DNA of 64,000 nt from Phycisphaeraceae bacterium. GTDB lineage: Bacteria; Planctomycetota; Phycisphaerae; Phycisphaerales; UBA1924. The notes beneath the pieces were generated by a model, which ran no database searches, was not told where the DNA came from, and saw only the letters and a list, made by a program, of their open reading frames with translations. Made by a program: the position numbers and the translations under genes. The stretch spans positions 3,026,643-3,090,642 of the forward strand of contig CP054186.1 in the NCBI GenBank assembly GCA_015200025.1, in the 5' to 3' direction. This document shows, one piece after another, positions 42,029 through 51,333 of the stretch; positions within the stretch are counted from its first letter, which is position 1; each line of letters opens with the position of its first letter.

Positions 42029-44759
42029 TCGGAACCGATGGGAGGCGGGGAGGCCGGGGTGGCGTTGCGCGCCGTGGGTGGTGGCGCTGGGGTCGATCGG
42101 GGTGGTGGGGGCGTTGGGTCAGCCGGCGGGGGAGCCGCTGTCGGGCGTGGTGGCGGACCAGCGGATGACGGGTTATTTGGCGGAGCGCGGGCTGGACCGG
42201 CTGTTGGCGGTGTATTACACGAGGCGGTTGTCGGAGGGGACGGCGGACGAGCGTCGGCGTGCGGGGGAGGAGTTGGGGAAGCTGTACGTGAGGCTGCTGG
42301 GGCGGGCCAAGGACGGTGCGGAGCGTGCGGAGTTGGAGGCGAGGTGCGAGGAGTTTCTGCGGGCGGTGCCGGAGGCCGAGAGTCTTGAGCTGCGGATCGA
42401 GTTGTCGAAGACGACGTTTTTGAAGGCGGAGGAGATCGCGGAGCGTCACCGGCTGAGGCTGGCGAGCGAGGCGGAGCGTCAGGAGGCGTTGCGGGTGTTC
42501 GACACGGCGGGGGCGTCGTTCCGTGACGTGGCGCAAAGGGTTCAGCGTCGCGTGGAGGGGCTGGAGCGTCGGGAGGACCAGGTTCGTGGGGAGGAGCTCG
42601 AGCGTCTGCGGGTGGAGCTGGGCGAGGCGAGGCGGGTGCGGTCGCTGTCGCGGTTTTACGCGGGGTGGAGCGAGGTGCACGCGTCGGTGCTGACGCCCTC
42701 GGCGGACCGGGCGAGGCTGGCGATGGAGCACTTCGGGTACCTGCTCAACGCGGCGTCGGGTCAGCCGGCGACGGTGGAGAGGCTGCCTCGGGGGCTTTTG
42801 AAGTACGACCATATCGCGCGAGCGGCGCTGGGGTGCGCGATGGCGCAGTCGTCGCGTGGGGCGACGACGGAGGCGTTGCGGTGGCTGGACGCGATCTCGT
42901 CGGGGGAGGGGGTTCCGGCGGGTGTGGCGGACCAGTTGTTCTACCGGCGGCTTGGGGTGCTGGCGGGTGGCGGGTATTGGCCCGAGGTGCAGATCATGGT
43001 GAGGCGTCGGCGCGAGCCGGTGGCCGGCGGGGACGGCGGGGACCGGGTGCTCTCGGCGGCGGAGGCGAGGCTCTTGGCGGTGGTGTCGCTGGAAGCGCCG
43101 GTGTCGGGGCTGCCCGAGACCTTCCGCGGGATCCCGGGGGAGATGGCGCGGGTGGCGTTGGGGGATTTGATCTCGGCGGGGCAGCTTGGCGAGGTGCTGG
43201 ACCTGGTGTCTCGGTACGGGGTCGAGCCGATCGGCGGGGGGAGCGACGGGGGCGGGTCGGGGTTCATCGTGAACTTCGTGCGCGGGGTGAAGGCGTACGA
43301 CGGGGCGAGGGAGGCGCACAAATCGGCGGGCGGGGCGAACGCCGAGGAGCCGACGACCGACCCGTCGGTGAGGCAGGCGTACGAGGACGCGGCGGGGTTC
43401 CTGTCGGCGGCGTCGCGGGCCGAGGACGCGGGGAAGTTCCCCGATGCGAGGGTGAGGGCGGTGGTGCGGGAGGGGTGGGCGCTCTTTTACGCTGGGAAAG
43501 CGGCGGAGGCGGCGACGCGGTTCGAATCGGCGGCGGACCGGGCGCCGGCGGGCGACCTTCGGCGCGACGCGGCGTGGTTCGCGATCCACGCGTACGACCG
43601 GGCGGTGGAGGGCGGCCGAAAGGACCTGGCGAAACGGCGGGACGATTTGTCGGCGGTGTTCCTCGCGATGTACCCGTCGAGCGAGCAGGCGGCGCGGGTG
43701 CTGCTGCGGAAAGCCGGGGCGGACCTGATGGCGCCCGAGAAGGCGGCGGGGGTGCTGCTGGCGGTGGAGCCGGGCTCGGCGTTGTACGGGCTGGCGCGCC
43801 GGCAGGCGTCGCGGCTCCTGTACGAAGCGTTCCGGCGGTCCGGGGCGAAGGACCGGGACTTCGCGGCGCGTCGGTTCGTGGGGTTGGCGCGGGCGGTGCT
43901 GGACGAAGAGATGAGGCGGTCGGTGGAGGAGGAGAGCCCCGAGCGGGCGGCGGAGGCGATGGAGGCGGGGCTGCTGCGGGCCAGGCAGATCGTGGAGGCG
44001 TCGCTGTCGATGTCGTCGCCCGACACGGCGGTGGCGGAGGAAGCGTTGTCGGCGATCGAGCGGCTCTCGTCGGTGCACGGGGCGGATCTCTCGAGGCTGG
44101 CGGGGGAGGTGCTGTTCGCGAGGCTTCGGATCGCGCTGGCTCGCGGGGACGACGTGAAGGCGGAGGGGTACCTGGAGCGACTGGACCGCGAGGGCGGGGA
44201 GTACGGGTCGGTGGCGCGGCGGGTGGCGTTCGCGAGGGCGCTCGCCGCGTGGGAGCGGGACGGGTCGTCGGCGGGCGCGTCGGCGGTGGTCCGGTGGGGG
44301 ACGCCGCTGATCGAGCGGATCGAGGCCGAGAGATTGCCGGTGGGCGAGGCGTCGAACGCGGGGGTGTTCGACGCGGTGGCGCGGGCGTCGGTGGCGTTGT
44401 GGCGGGAGCGTGGGGAGGCGGGGTTGCTGGCGAGTGCGGTCCGGCTCGACCGGGTGTTGCTGGGGGCGGGGGTGAACACGCGGGAGGTCATGAGGCGTCA
44501 CGCGGGGGCGCTCGAGGCGTCGGGGGACGCGTCGGGGGCGCTCGGGGTGTGGCGTCGGCTGATGAACGCGCTGCCGCAGGGTGAATCGGCGTGGTTCGAG
44601 GCTCGGGTGGAGTCGCTGCGGCTGCTGGCGTCGTCGGACGCGTCGGGGGCGCGCGAGGCGTTGGCGCAGTTGCGGGCGTTGTACCCCGGGCTGGGCGGGG
44701 AGCCGTGGGCGTCGAGGATCGCGGAGATCGAGCGTGGGCTCGCGGGGGGTGAGCGTTGA
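42009..44759 (+). CDS. large exported helical-repeat (TPR-like) protein, operon gene 6
   Basis: A 916-residue protein with an N-terminal hydrophobic segment (WVVALGSIGVVGALG) and then almost pure alpha-solenoid of Ala/Leu/Arg/Glu-rich helices. Several TPR-like units are visible (EGWALFYAGKAAEAATRFESAADRAP; RLALAMEHFGYLL-type blocks; GALEASGDASGALGVWRRL). An acidic charged coiled-coil region lies near 140-215. It probably sits in the periplasm as the scaffold or force-receiving arm. The start overlaps gene 5 by 20 nt; the stop shares TTGA with gene 7. Confidence 0.8.
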   Translation: MSRRGADRNRWEAGRPGWRCAPWVVALGSIGVVGALGQPAGEPLSGVVADQRMTGYLAERGLDRLLAVYYTRRLSEGTADERRRAGEELGKLYVRLLGRAKDGAERAELEARCEEFLRAVPEAESLELRIELSKTTFLKAEEIAERHRLRLASEAERQEALRVFDTAGASFRDVAQRVQRRVEGLERREDQVRGEELERLRVELGEARRVRSLSRFYAGWSEVHASVLTPSADRARLAMEHFGYLLNAASGQPATVERLPRGLLKYDHIARAALGCAMAQSSRGATTEALRWLDAISSGEGVPAGVADQLFYRRLGVLAGGGYWPEVQIMVRRRREPVAGGDGGDRVLSAAEARLLAVVSLEAPVSGLPETFRGIPGEMARVALGDLISAGQLGEVLDLVSRYGVEPIGGGSDGGGSGFIVNFVRGVKAYDGAREAHKSAGGANAEEPTTDPSVRQAYEDAAGFLSAASRAEDAGKFPDARVRAVVREGWALFYAGKAAEAATRFESAADRAPAGDLRRDAAWFAIHAYDRAVEGGRKDLAKRRDDLSAVFLAMYPSSEQAARVLLRKAGADLMAPEKAAGVLLAVEPGSALYGLARRQASRLLYEAFRRSGAKDRDFAARRFVGLARAVLDEEMRRSVEEESPERAAEAMEAGLLRARQIVEASLSMSSPDTAVAEEALSAIERLSSVHGADLSRLAGEVLFARLRIALARGDDVKAEGYLERLDREGGEYGSVARRVAFARALAAWERDGSSAGASAVVRWGTPLIERIEAERLPVGEASNAGVFDAVARASVALWRERGEAGLLASAVRLDRVLLGAGVNTREVMRRHAGALEASGDASGALGVWRRLMNALPQGESAWFEARVESLRLLASSDASGAREALAQLRALYPGLGGEPWASRIAEIERGLAGGER

Positions 44760-47674
44760 CGTGGGAGGCGCTGGCGGAGCGGTTCCTTGGGCCCGGCGCG
44801 TCGGCGGGGGGCCCTTTCGCGCTGCTTGGGCTGGACCCGTCGCGGGCGACGCCGGCGGGGGTGCTGGCGGCGCTCGAATCGAGGCTGGCGTTGGTGTCGT
44901 CGCACCGCGAGTCGCGGAGCCCGTCGGCGGACGAGCTGAGGCTGGCGTTGCACGCGTCGGCGGCGCAGTTGCTGGACCCGGTGGTGCGAGGGCACCTGCT
45001 GGAGGTGTGGGCGCCGTGGGCGAGGCCGGCGGGCGAGGAAGGTCTCAAGGGCGCGGAGGACGCGGCGGGTGGCGACGGGGTGACGGCGAGGCTGGCGTTG
45101 GAGGCCGACGCGGTGATGGCGATGGCGACGCACGGCGGGTGGAACGCGAGGACGCTGCGTGATCTGACGATGATGGCGGACGCGCGCGGGCTGTCGTCGG
45201 ACGACGTGGCGGTGGCGCTCCGGGCGTTGTCGGGCCCGTCGTCGAGGGCGGTGGAGTCGCCGGCGGTGGAGCGGTCGGTCGGCCCCGGGTCGGCGAGGGA
45301 CTCGGGCGCCGGGGCGAGGGTCGACGCGAGAGGCGGGACGGGCGATTGGGTGGTCCCCGGCGGCGCGGCGTCGGCGGGGTGGGGTCCGATCCGCACGGCG
45401 CTGGCGTGGGCGGCGGGGGGCGTGGTGTTGGTGACGTTGGTGGTGGCGGGCGTGGTGTCGCTGGTGGTGCCCGGATCGGGAGAGGGCGCGGGGGCCGGGG
45501 GACCGACGGGCGATTCGTCGCGTGGCGGGGCGGGCGTTGTTGGGCGGGGCGTGGCGGGGCGCGGGGGTAGTGGAGGGTCGGGCGTGGCGGGAGAGCGTGA
45601 GGACGCCGGTCGAGGTGGCGGCACGGGTCAAGGTGGTGGAGGGGATGCTGGCGCGGGCGGGGCCTCGGGCGGGTTTGTCGAGGCGGACGCGGCGCGGGCG
45701 GGGCTGGCGTCGGCGGTGTCGCGGCTCGGGGCGGACCCGGACGGCGCGTCGTCGTTGTTCGAGCGGTGGTTCGCGGCGTCGGGGCGTTCGTGGCCGGGGT
45801 GGCCCTTGGACGCGCGGGTCGCGGTGGTGGGGGAGGTCGTGGAGTTTTTCCATCGGGCGTCGGACAAGCCCGGGGCGTCGGCGCGGGCGTTGTCGGCGGT
45901 GACGGGGCCGGGCGGGGTGGTGTGGTCGCGAGAACGCCGGCCCGAGGGATGGGAGGTCGGGGCGGCGGTGTGGTCGTACGGGGTGATGGGTCGCCTGACA
46001 CGGGAGCGGGATCTCCCGTCGACCGTGCTGTCGTCGGTGCGGGGGGCGCTGGCGCAGGGCTTGGACGCGACGCCCGGGGCCGAGGCGACGTTTGAGTTGA
46101 TGGCGCAGGCGGCGTGCGGGAGGCTGGCGACGGTGCTCGCGGGGGGTGGGGCTGGCGGGGCGGGTGTGGCGGGTGCGTCGGTGTGGGAAGCGTGGATCAA
46201 GGCGGTGTCGGCGGTGGCGGACGCGGGGTCGCGCGACCGGTTGGTGCTGACGGCGCTCGAGGACGTGATGGTGATGGGGCCCGAGCCGGGCGAGGATCGC
46301 GGGGCGTTCGACGCGGTGGAGCGGCTGGCGTTGGCGCTGGCGTGGCGGGCTGGCGACGCGTCGCGGGAGCGGCTGCTGCGGTGGTTTGATTCGGGGGACG
46401 TCTCGAACGCGGACCTCTCGGCGTTGACGCGGGTGCTGTCGTCGGGGTCGGGGGCCGAGGGGGTCGGGGCGACGATGGTGCTGTCGCAGGTGGCGGGGCC
46501 TCACGAGCGGGCGCTGCTTCGGGCGCGGTACGCGGAGGCGTGGGGGCTTCAATCGACGCGGGCGCGCGGGGAGGCGTTGGCGAGGTGGTCCGAGGCGGCG
46601 CGGGCGAGGCTCGAGCGGCCCGCGACCGGGGCCCGGGGTGAGGATCCGGCGCGGGCGGCGGAGAGCCCCGCGGCGGTGGCGGACCTGGCGGAGGCGGTGG
46701 TGCTGTCGAGGCTGAGCGAGGCGGCGGGGTGGCTCCACGCGGGCGATCCCGGGAAGTCCGAGGCGATCCTGGCGACGCTGGACGTCCCGGTGCGTTCGGC
46801 GCTGGGTGGCGTGCCGGCGCGCGCGGGCGGTGCGGACGACGGGGCGTGGGCGGTGCGGTACGTGTCGGCGGCCAACGCGCTGCAGGCGAGGCTCGACCTG
46901 ATCCGCGAGGCGCAGGGGAGCGGGTCGATCGGCGCGACGGACGCGGAGGTGTTGGTGGGCGAGGCCATCCGGGGGAGCCCGGTCGCGGTGCGGTCGGCGG
47001 CGCGCGACGCGGTGCGGCGTCTGGCGTCGTCCCCGGCGGTGGTGAACGGGCTGCTGGAGGCGGCGCCGACGATGCCGATCACGTCGGAGAACTCGGCGTT
47101 GGTGGAGTACGTGGTGGGGGCGGCGGTCCCGGGCCCGCGCGATCCTGGGTGGCGGGCGGGGGTGCGTGCGAGGTTGGTGGAGCGGCTGATCGAGCTGGTG
47201 GCGGGCGAGGGCGAGCTTGGAGTGATCGACGGGCTGTCGGTGCTGCTGGGCGAGAGTTACGCGGGGCGTCTGGCGTCGATGTCGGGGCCGGCGTCGGGCG
47301 CGTCGGGCGGGGTGGTCTCGGCGGAGGCGGCGTGCCGGGCGTGGCGAGTGGCGGTGGAGCGTCAGGCCGAGCGCGTGGTGGCGACGGGGCGCGAGCCGAG
47401 GACGCTGCGCGAGATCGCGGAGCGATCGGCGGGCCGGGCGTCGATGGCGCGGGGTGCGGTGCAGCGGTTCGCCGCGGAGCAGTGCTCGGGGGTGGAGTTG
47501 CTGGCGTACGTGGTGGCGGGCGAGTCTCCCGGGCTGGCGTCCCCGGTGGCGGGGGTGATGGCGGAGTTCGACGCGGCGCGTCGCGGCGCGGACCGCCTGA
47601 CGGGGCAGGTGCGTCTGGCGGAGCGGGCGGCGTTGCGGGTGTGGCTGTTGAGGCTCGGGGAGGAGGTTCGATGA
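44756..47674 (+). CDS. large protein with J-like N-terminus and membrane helix, operon gene 7
   Basis: A 972-residue protein with a TTG start overlapping the stop of gene 6. Residues about 20-85 (FALLGLDPSRATPAGVLAAL ... ALHASAAQLLDP ... VRGHLLEVW) have the helix pattern of a J domain but lack the His-Pro-Asp motif, so Hsp70 stimulation is not expected. A membrane helix (about 220-241) divides a cytoplasmic J-like part from a periplasmic Ala/Gly-rich helical repeat region of about 700 residues. It would link cytoplasm and periplasm in the machine. Confidence 0.75.
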   Translation: MTWEALAERFLGPGASAGGPFALLGLDPSRATPAGVLAALESRLALVSSHRESRSPSADELRLALHASAAQLLDPVVRGHLLEVWAPWARPAGEEGLKGAEDAAGGDGVTARLALEADAVMAMATHGGWNARTLRDLTMMADARGLSSDDVAVALRALSGPSSRAVESPAVERSVGPGSARDSGAGARVDARGGTGDWVVPGGAASAGWGPIRTALAWAAGGVVLVTLVVAGVVSLVVPGSGEGAGAGGPTGDSSRGGAGVVGRGVAGRGGSGGSGVAGEREDAGRGGGTGQGGGGDAGAGGASGGFVEADAARAGLASAVSRLGADPDGASSLFERWFAASGRSWPGWPLDARVAVVGEVVEFFHRASDKPGASARALSAVTGPGGVVWSRERRPEGWEVGAAVWSYGVMGRLTRERDLPSTVLSSVRGALAQGLDATPGAEATFELMAQAACGRLATVLAGGGAGGAGVAGASVWEAWIKAVSAVADAGSRDRLVLTALEDVMVMGPEPGEDRGAFDAVERLALALAWRAGDASRERLLRWFDSGDVSNADLSALTRVLSSGSGAEGVGATMVLSQVAGPHERALLRARYAEAWGLQSTRARGEALARWSEAARARLERPATGARGEDPARAAESPAAVADLAEAVVLSRLSEAAGWLHAGDPGKSEAILATLDVPVRSALGGVPARAGGADDGAWAVRYVSAANALQARLDLIREAQGSGSIGATDAEVLVGEAIRGSPVAVRSAARDAVRRLASSPAVVNGLLEAAPTMPITSENSALVEYVVGAAVPGPRDPGWRAGVRARLVERLIELVAGEGELGVIDGLSVLLGESYAGRLASMSGPASGASGGVVSAEAACRAWRVAVERQAERVVATGREPRTLREIAERSAGRASMARGAVQRFAAEQCSGVELLAYVVAGESPGLASPVAGVMAEFDAARRGADRLTGQVRLAERAALRVWLLRLGEEVR

Positions 47675-48606
47675 GGGGCGTTGCGGTCGTGGCGGCGGTG
47701 GCGCTGGCGGGGTGGGTGTCGGCGTGGAGTGGGGAATCCCGCGAGACGTCGGCGGGCCCGTCGCAGCCCGGGGCGGGGCGGGCGCTCCCGGCGGGGTTGC
47801 GTGGTCTTGAGTCGAGGCTCACGGCGTTGACGCCGGAGCGTCCCGAGGGGTATTTCGAGGTCGCGGAGGACGTGATGGACCGTTCGCGGCAGCCGGAGGC
47901 CAGGGCGTTGGCGCGGCAGTTGCTGGCGTTGTCGCTGGAACTCGAGCGTCGGCGCCGCGGGAACGCGGGGTCGGGCGTTCTTGGGTCGAGCGTGTGCCTG
48001 GCGTTGGCGGAATTGAGCGTGAACGACCTGGACCGTCGGTGGTACTTGGCGGCGGCGGGCGTGCTGGACCCCACGGGGGCGGTCTCGGCGTGGACCCGGG
48101 CCCCCGAGCGCGCGACGGACCGTCACACGGCGTACCTGGCGGCGACGGTGGTGGGGAATGTGCGTGCGGGCGAGGGGCTGCACGCGCGGCAGTCGCTGGC
48201 GGACCCCGAGGTGTCGGCGGTGCTGCGGCGGTATCAGAGGCTGCTGAGCGATATCGGGGCTGGCGGTGGCGTGACGAACCTGGAGCGGGAGGCCGACGCG
48301 TGGCCGTGCCGGGAGTGCGGGAACCAGCGGGTGACGCGTCGGACGACGCGGGGTCAGACGGAGTACCGGCTGTGCGCGACGTGCCGTGGGAACCCGGGCC
48401 CGACGCTCACGCGTGGGGAGTTGATGGCGCAGCTGAGGCTGGAGTCGTGGCTTTTGTCGGGGATCCACACGTCGTGGTCGGCGCACCTGACGGCGGACCT
48501 TGATGAGCCGCTGCGCGACCCGGACCCTTCCGAGATCGCGGCCCGGGAGGGCGCGGACGCGTCGAGGCCGTATTGGCGCGAGGGCGGGTGGTCGGCGACG
48601 CCTTGA
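47671..48606 (+). CDS. exported zinc-ribbon protein, operon gene 8
   Basis: A 311-residue protein with a signal peptide (MRGVAVVAAVALAGWVSAWS) and a helical domain, then a four-cysteine zinc ribbon: C213-x2-C216 and C235-x2-C238 (WPCRECGN, LCATCRG). A further helical segment follows (LMAQLRLESWLLSGIHTSWS). The placement of a zinc ribbon in an exported protein suggests a structural metal rather than nucleic-acid binding. It is the last gene of the overlapping set; the next gene has its own ribosome-binding site. Confidence 0.78.
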   Translation: MRGVAVVAAVALAGWVSAWSGESRETSAGPSQPGAGRALPAGLRGLESRLTALTPERPEGYFEVAEDVMDRSRQPEARALARQLLALSLELERRRRGNAGSGVLGSSVCLALAELSVNDLDRRWYLAAAGVLDPTGAVSAWTRAPERATDRHTAYLAATVVGNVRAGEGLHARQSLADPEVSAVLRRYQRLLSDIGAGGGVTNLEREADAWPCRECGNQRVTRRTTRGQTEYRLCATCRGNPGPTLTRGELMAQLRLESWLLSGIHTSWSAHLTADLDEPLRDPDPSEIAAREGADASRPYWREGGWSATP

Positions 48607-48667
48607 AGCCGGGCAGGGTGGGCGAGGGGTGTGTGCTCCTAGAGTGAGGATCACGAAGGAGCACCCC

Positions 48668-49111
48668 ATGGCCGAGACCCCCAGCCCCGCCCCGACCCCA
48701 TCCACGGCACCACCCACGGCCCCGGCGGCCGCCCCTGCGGCTTTGCCCGGCGGGTTCAAGCCCGTGGTGTCGTTCGAGGAGTTCGCGAAGCTGGACCTGC
48801 GTGTGGCGAAGGTGGTGGAGGCGGTGGCGCACCCGTCGGCGGACCGGCTGCTGAAGTTGAAGGTGGACGACGGGAGCGGGGTGCCTCGGCAGATCTGCGC
48901 CGGGATCCGGGAGTACGTGAAGGCGGAGGACTTGGTGGGGAAGTCGATCGTGATCGCGGCGAACCTGGCGCCGCGGACGATCCGGGGGGAAGAGTCCCGT
49001 GGGATGCTGCTGGCGGCGTCGGACGCGCCCAAGGACGCGGGCGGGGGTGAACGCCGGCTGGCGCTGATCGCGCCGGAATGGGGGATTGCGCCGGGTTCGG
49101 TCGTGTCATGA
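48668..49111 (+). CDS. tRNA-binding-domain protein (MetRS C-terminal/CsaA-like)
   Basis: A 147-residue protein with a Pro/Ala-rich N-terminal tail and an OB-fold tRNA-binding domain: FAKLDLRVAKVVEAVAHPSADRLLKLKVD, ICAGIREY, NLAPRTIRGEESRGMLLAAS. This matches the C-terminal appendage of methionyl-tRNA synthetase and its free-standing relatives. GGAG precedes the ATG and a TAGAGT hexamer lies about 22 nt upstream. It may act in trans on MetRS; no metG is adjacent. Confidence 0.9.
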   Translation: MAETPSPAPTPSTAPPTAPAAAPAALPGGFKPVVSFEEFAKLDLRVAKVVEAVAHPSADRLLKLKVDDGSGVPRQICAGIREYVKAEDLVGKSIVIAANLAPRTIRGEESRGMLLAASDAPKDAGGGERRLALIAPEWGIAPGSVVS

Positions 49112-49368
49112 TGGGGCGTGGGGTGTGACGGTGGTTGGAATCCGGCGCGGAGGGTGCGTCGAAAGTCCAATCAGGCGCGGGTGCGCCTGGAATGGATGTC
49201 ACGGCGTTGGTCTGTACCCCTCAAACGTGTGTCCGCGGAACGCCGGCCGGGGAGTCGGCCCGGGTGGTGCGTGCGCGGGGTGTGGCCGCCGGGGGGTCGG
49301 TGTTGAGTTCGGGTTTGGGGTCGGTCGGGACGTATAGTGAGGGGCTCGGGTCCGGGAACCGCGGCGGC
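49112..49368. promoter_or_regulatory. leader region of the sigma/anti-sigma operon
   Basis: A 257-bp region before the ECF sigma gene. The best element is TATAGT at 49333-49338, about 30 nt before the GTG start. No convincing -35 at standard spacing. The in-frame upstream sequence lacks sigma-factor similarity. Confidence 0.4.
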
Positions 49369-49980
49369 GTGTCGATCCCGGGCGAGCCGACGGAGCGTCG
49401 CGTGCCGGAAGCAGGGTTGTTGTTGTCGAGGGTGGCGGCCGGTGAGCCGGACGCGATGCGTGCGTGCATCGATCGGTTCGGCGGTTTGGTGTGGTCTCTG
49501 GCGCGACGGATGCTGCCGACGCAGGCGGAGGCCGAGGACGCGGTGCAGGAAATCTTCGTGGAGGTGTGGAAGAACGCCGGGAAATACGACGCGTCGGTGG
49601 CGTCGGAGACGGCGTTCGTGGCGATGCTGACGCGTCGTCGCCTGATCGACCGGCGTCGGCGGATCGGTCGTCGGATCGACGGGCAGATCATCGCGGAGGG
49701 GTACGACCCCTCGGGCCCCCCGCCGGGGCCTGGGGCGGAGCTGTGCGAGGAGGCGGCGCTGGCGGCGCGGGCGATCGAGGACCTCAGCGCGGACCAGCGT
49801 CGCTGCTTGAGGCTGTCGATCTACGAGGGGTTGTCGCACGAGAAGATCGCCGTCTCGACGGGCCTGCCGCTGGGGACGGTCAAGACGCACGTGAGGCGGG
49901 GGCTGATCAAGGTGCGGGAGATGCTGGGGCAGCCGGCGTCGGGGGTGGAGGGCGCGGGCCGAGAGGAGGCTTCGAGATGA
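49369..49980 (+). CDS. ECF-type RNA polymerase sigma factor
   Basis: A 203-residue sigma-70 family factor with region 2 (DRFGGLVWSLARRMLPTQAEAEDAVQEIFVEVWKNAGKYD) and region 4 (LSADQRRCLRLSIYEGLSHEKIAVSTGLPLGTVKTHVRRGL, with the helix-turn-helix). It directs polymerase to a stress regulon. The GTG start was chosen because it lies just before the conserved part and after TATAGT; earlier starts add 78 unrelated residues. The stop overlaps the anti-sigma start (ATGA), a typical coupling of SigK-type factors to their inhibitor. Confidence 0.9.
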   Translation: MSIPGEPTERRVPEAGLLLSRVAAGEPDAMRACIDRFGGLVWSLARRMLPTQAEAEDAVQEIFVEVWKNAGKYDASVASETAFVAMLTRRRLIDRRRRIGRRIDGQIIAEGYDPSGPPPGPGAELCEEAALAARAIEDLSADQRRCLRLSIYEGLSHEKIAVSTGLPLGTVKTHVRRGLIKVREMLGQPASGVEGAGREEASR

Positions 49981-51284
49981 GCCGCCCGCCCCATCCTCAT
50001 CGGCCCAGGCGTGTGATCGCGTCGCTCCCGCCGCGTGCGGTGGAGTTGCTCGCGGACCGCCTGACGGGGGACGTTGGCCCGGGCGAGGCGGGCGAGCTGG
50101 AGGCGTTGCTGCAGGGGCGCGACGACGCGTCGGTGGAGTTGGCGGCGGCGTCGGCGCTCGTGGCGGACCTGCCGCGGGTTGAGCCGTTGCCCGAATCGCT
50201 GCGTGCGGCGTTGATCCGGATGGCGGACGAGGTGGCGGCGGACGCGGCGGCGGAGCGGGGCGTGCGCGCGGCCGCGTCGGTTTCGGTCGCGCGTCACGGG
50301 GGGTACGCGGACGGGTGGTCGATCGCGTCGGAGCGCGGGCGGCGCGGGTCCGGGTCGCTCTGGCTCGGGCTGGCGGCGGCGGCGGGGTTTGCGCTGGCGG
50401 CGGCGGGGTGGTGGCCCCGGCTGGTCGGCCCGGGGGCGGTCGAGATGACGCCCGCGCAGCGGCTCGAAGCGCTCGCGCTGAGCGCGCCGGACGTGGTCGT
50501 GCAGGAGTGGTCCGACTTCGTGCACCCCGACCACGGCGCCCCGCCCGAGTTGAGGGGCGTCCGCGGGAACGTGGTCTGGAGCGAGTCGCGCGGGGAGGGG
50601 TATATCCGGCTCGCGGGCCTCAGGCCCAACGACCCGACGGTCGAGCAATATCAGTTGTGGGTGATCGACGACCGCGGGATCGAGCAGCGGGTCTCCGGCG
50701 GGGTGTTCGATGCGCCCGCGTCGGGCGAGGTCACGGTGGCGGTGGATCCGGCGGCGCGCGTGAAGAACGCCCGCGCGTTCGCGGTGACCATCGAGCCTTC
50801 CGGGGGCGTGGCCGTGTCGGACCTCTCACGGCGGGCGTGCCTGGCGGTGGTGGCGCCTCTGGACCTGACCCTGGCGGACCGGCGGGCGTCGCTCATGAGG
50901 AACAACTCGAGGGTGGCGATGGGCCCGTGGACGGACTTTGTCTCGCTCGACGGCACGTCGGAGCTGCCCGAGCTGACGGGCGTGTCGGGGGACGTGGTGT
51001 GGGATGAGCCGGGCCAGCGCGGGTACATGGTTTTCCACGGGCTGCGTGTGAACGACCCGAAGGTGGAGCAGTACCAGCTGTGGATTGTCGACGAGCGGGG
51101 GCTCGGGCAGCGGGTGTCGGGCGGGGTGTTCGACGCGTCGCCGACGGGGCCGACGATCGTCCCGATCTCGCCGGGGCTGCCGGTGAGGAACGCGGCGATC
51201 TTCGCGGTGACCATCGAGCCTCCCGGGGGCGTGGCGGTGAGCAGCATGGCCCGCCGCGTGTGCCTGGCGAAGGTCGGGGTCTGA
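49977..51284 (+). CDS. membrane anti-sigma factor with two tandem RskA-like domains
   Basis: A 435-residue partner of the ECF factor. The N-terminal 100 residues form the cytoplasmic sigma-binding part (LLADRLTGDVGPGEAGELEALL). A membrane helix follows (about 122-145). Outside are two copies of the anti-sigma-K (RskA) C-terminal domain, about 165-290 and 305-435. Both share VEQYQLWVIDDRG / VEQYQLWIVDERG, QRVSGGVFDA and FAVTIEPxGGVAVS. Normal RskA proteins have one such domain. The duplication might allow two signals or binding of a repeated ligand. Confidence 0.88.
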   Translation: MSRPPHPHRPRRVIASLPPRAVELLADRLTGDVGPGEAGELEALLQGRDDASVELAAASALVADLPRVEPLPESLRAALIRMADEVAADAAAERGVRAAASVSVARHGGYADGWSIASERGRRGSGSLWLGLAAAAGFALAAAGWWPRLVGPGAVEMTPAQRLEALALSAPDVVVQEWSDFVHPDHGAPPELRGVRGNVVWSESRGEGYIRLAGLRPNDPTVEQYQLWVIDDRGIEQRVSGGVFDAPASGEVTVAVDPAARVKNARAFAVTIEPSGGVAVSDLSRRACLAVVAPLDLTLADRRASLMRNNSRVAMGPWTDFVSLDGTSELPELTGVSGDVVWDEPGQRGYMVFHGLRVNDPKVEQYQLWIVDERGLGQRVSGGVFDASPTGPTIVPISPGLPVRNAAIFAVTIEPPGGVAVSSMARRVCLAKVGV

Positions 51285-51333
51285 AAGCAACCGACGCACG
51301 GGGAGGGACGCCTCAGCGGAAGCGCGGGCGGTG

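Noticed and set aside
38214..48606. Zorya or Tol-Pal system
   Set aside because: No helicase, nuclease, OmpA-like, TolA, TolB or Pal genes; only the ExbB/ExbD parts are shared.
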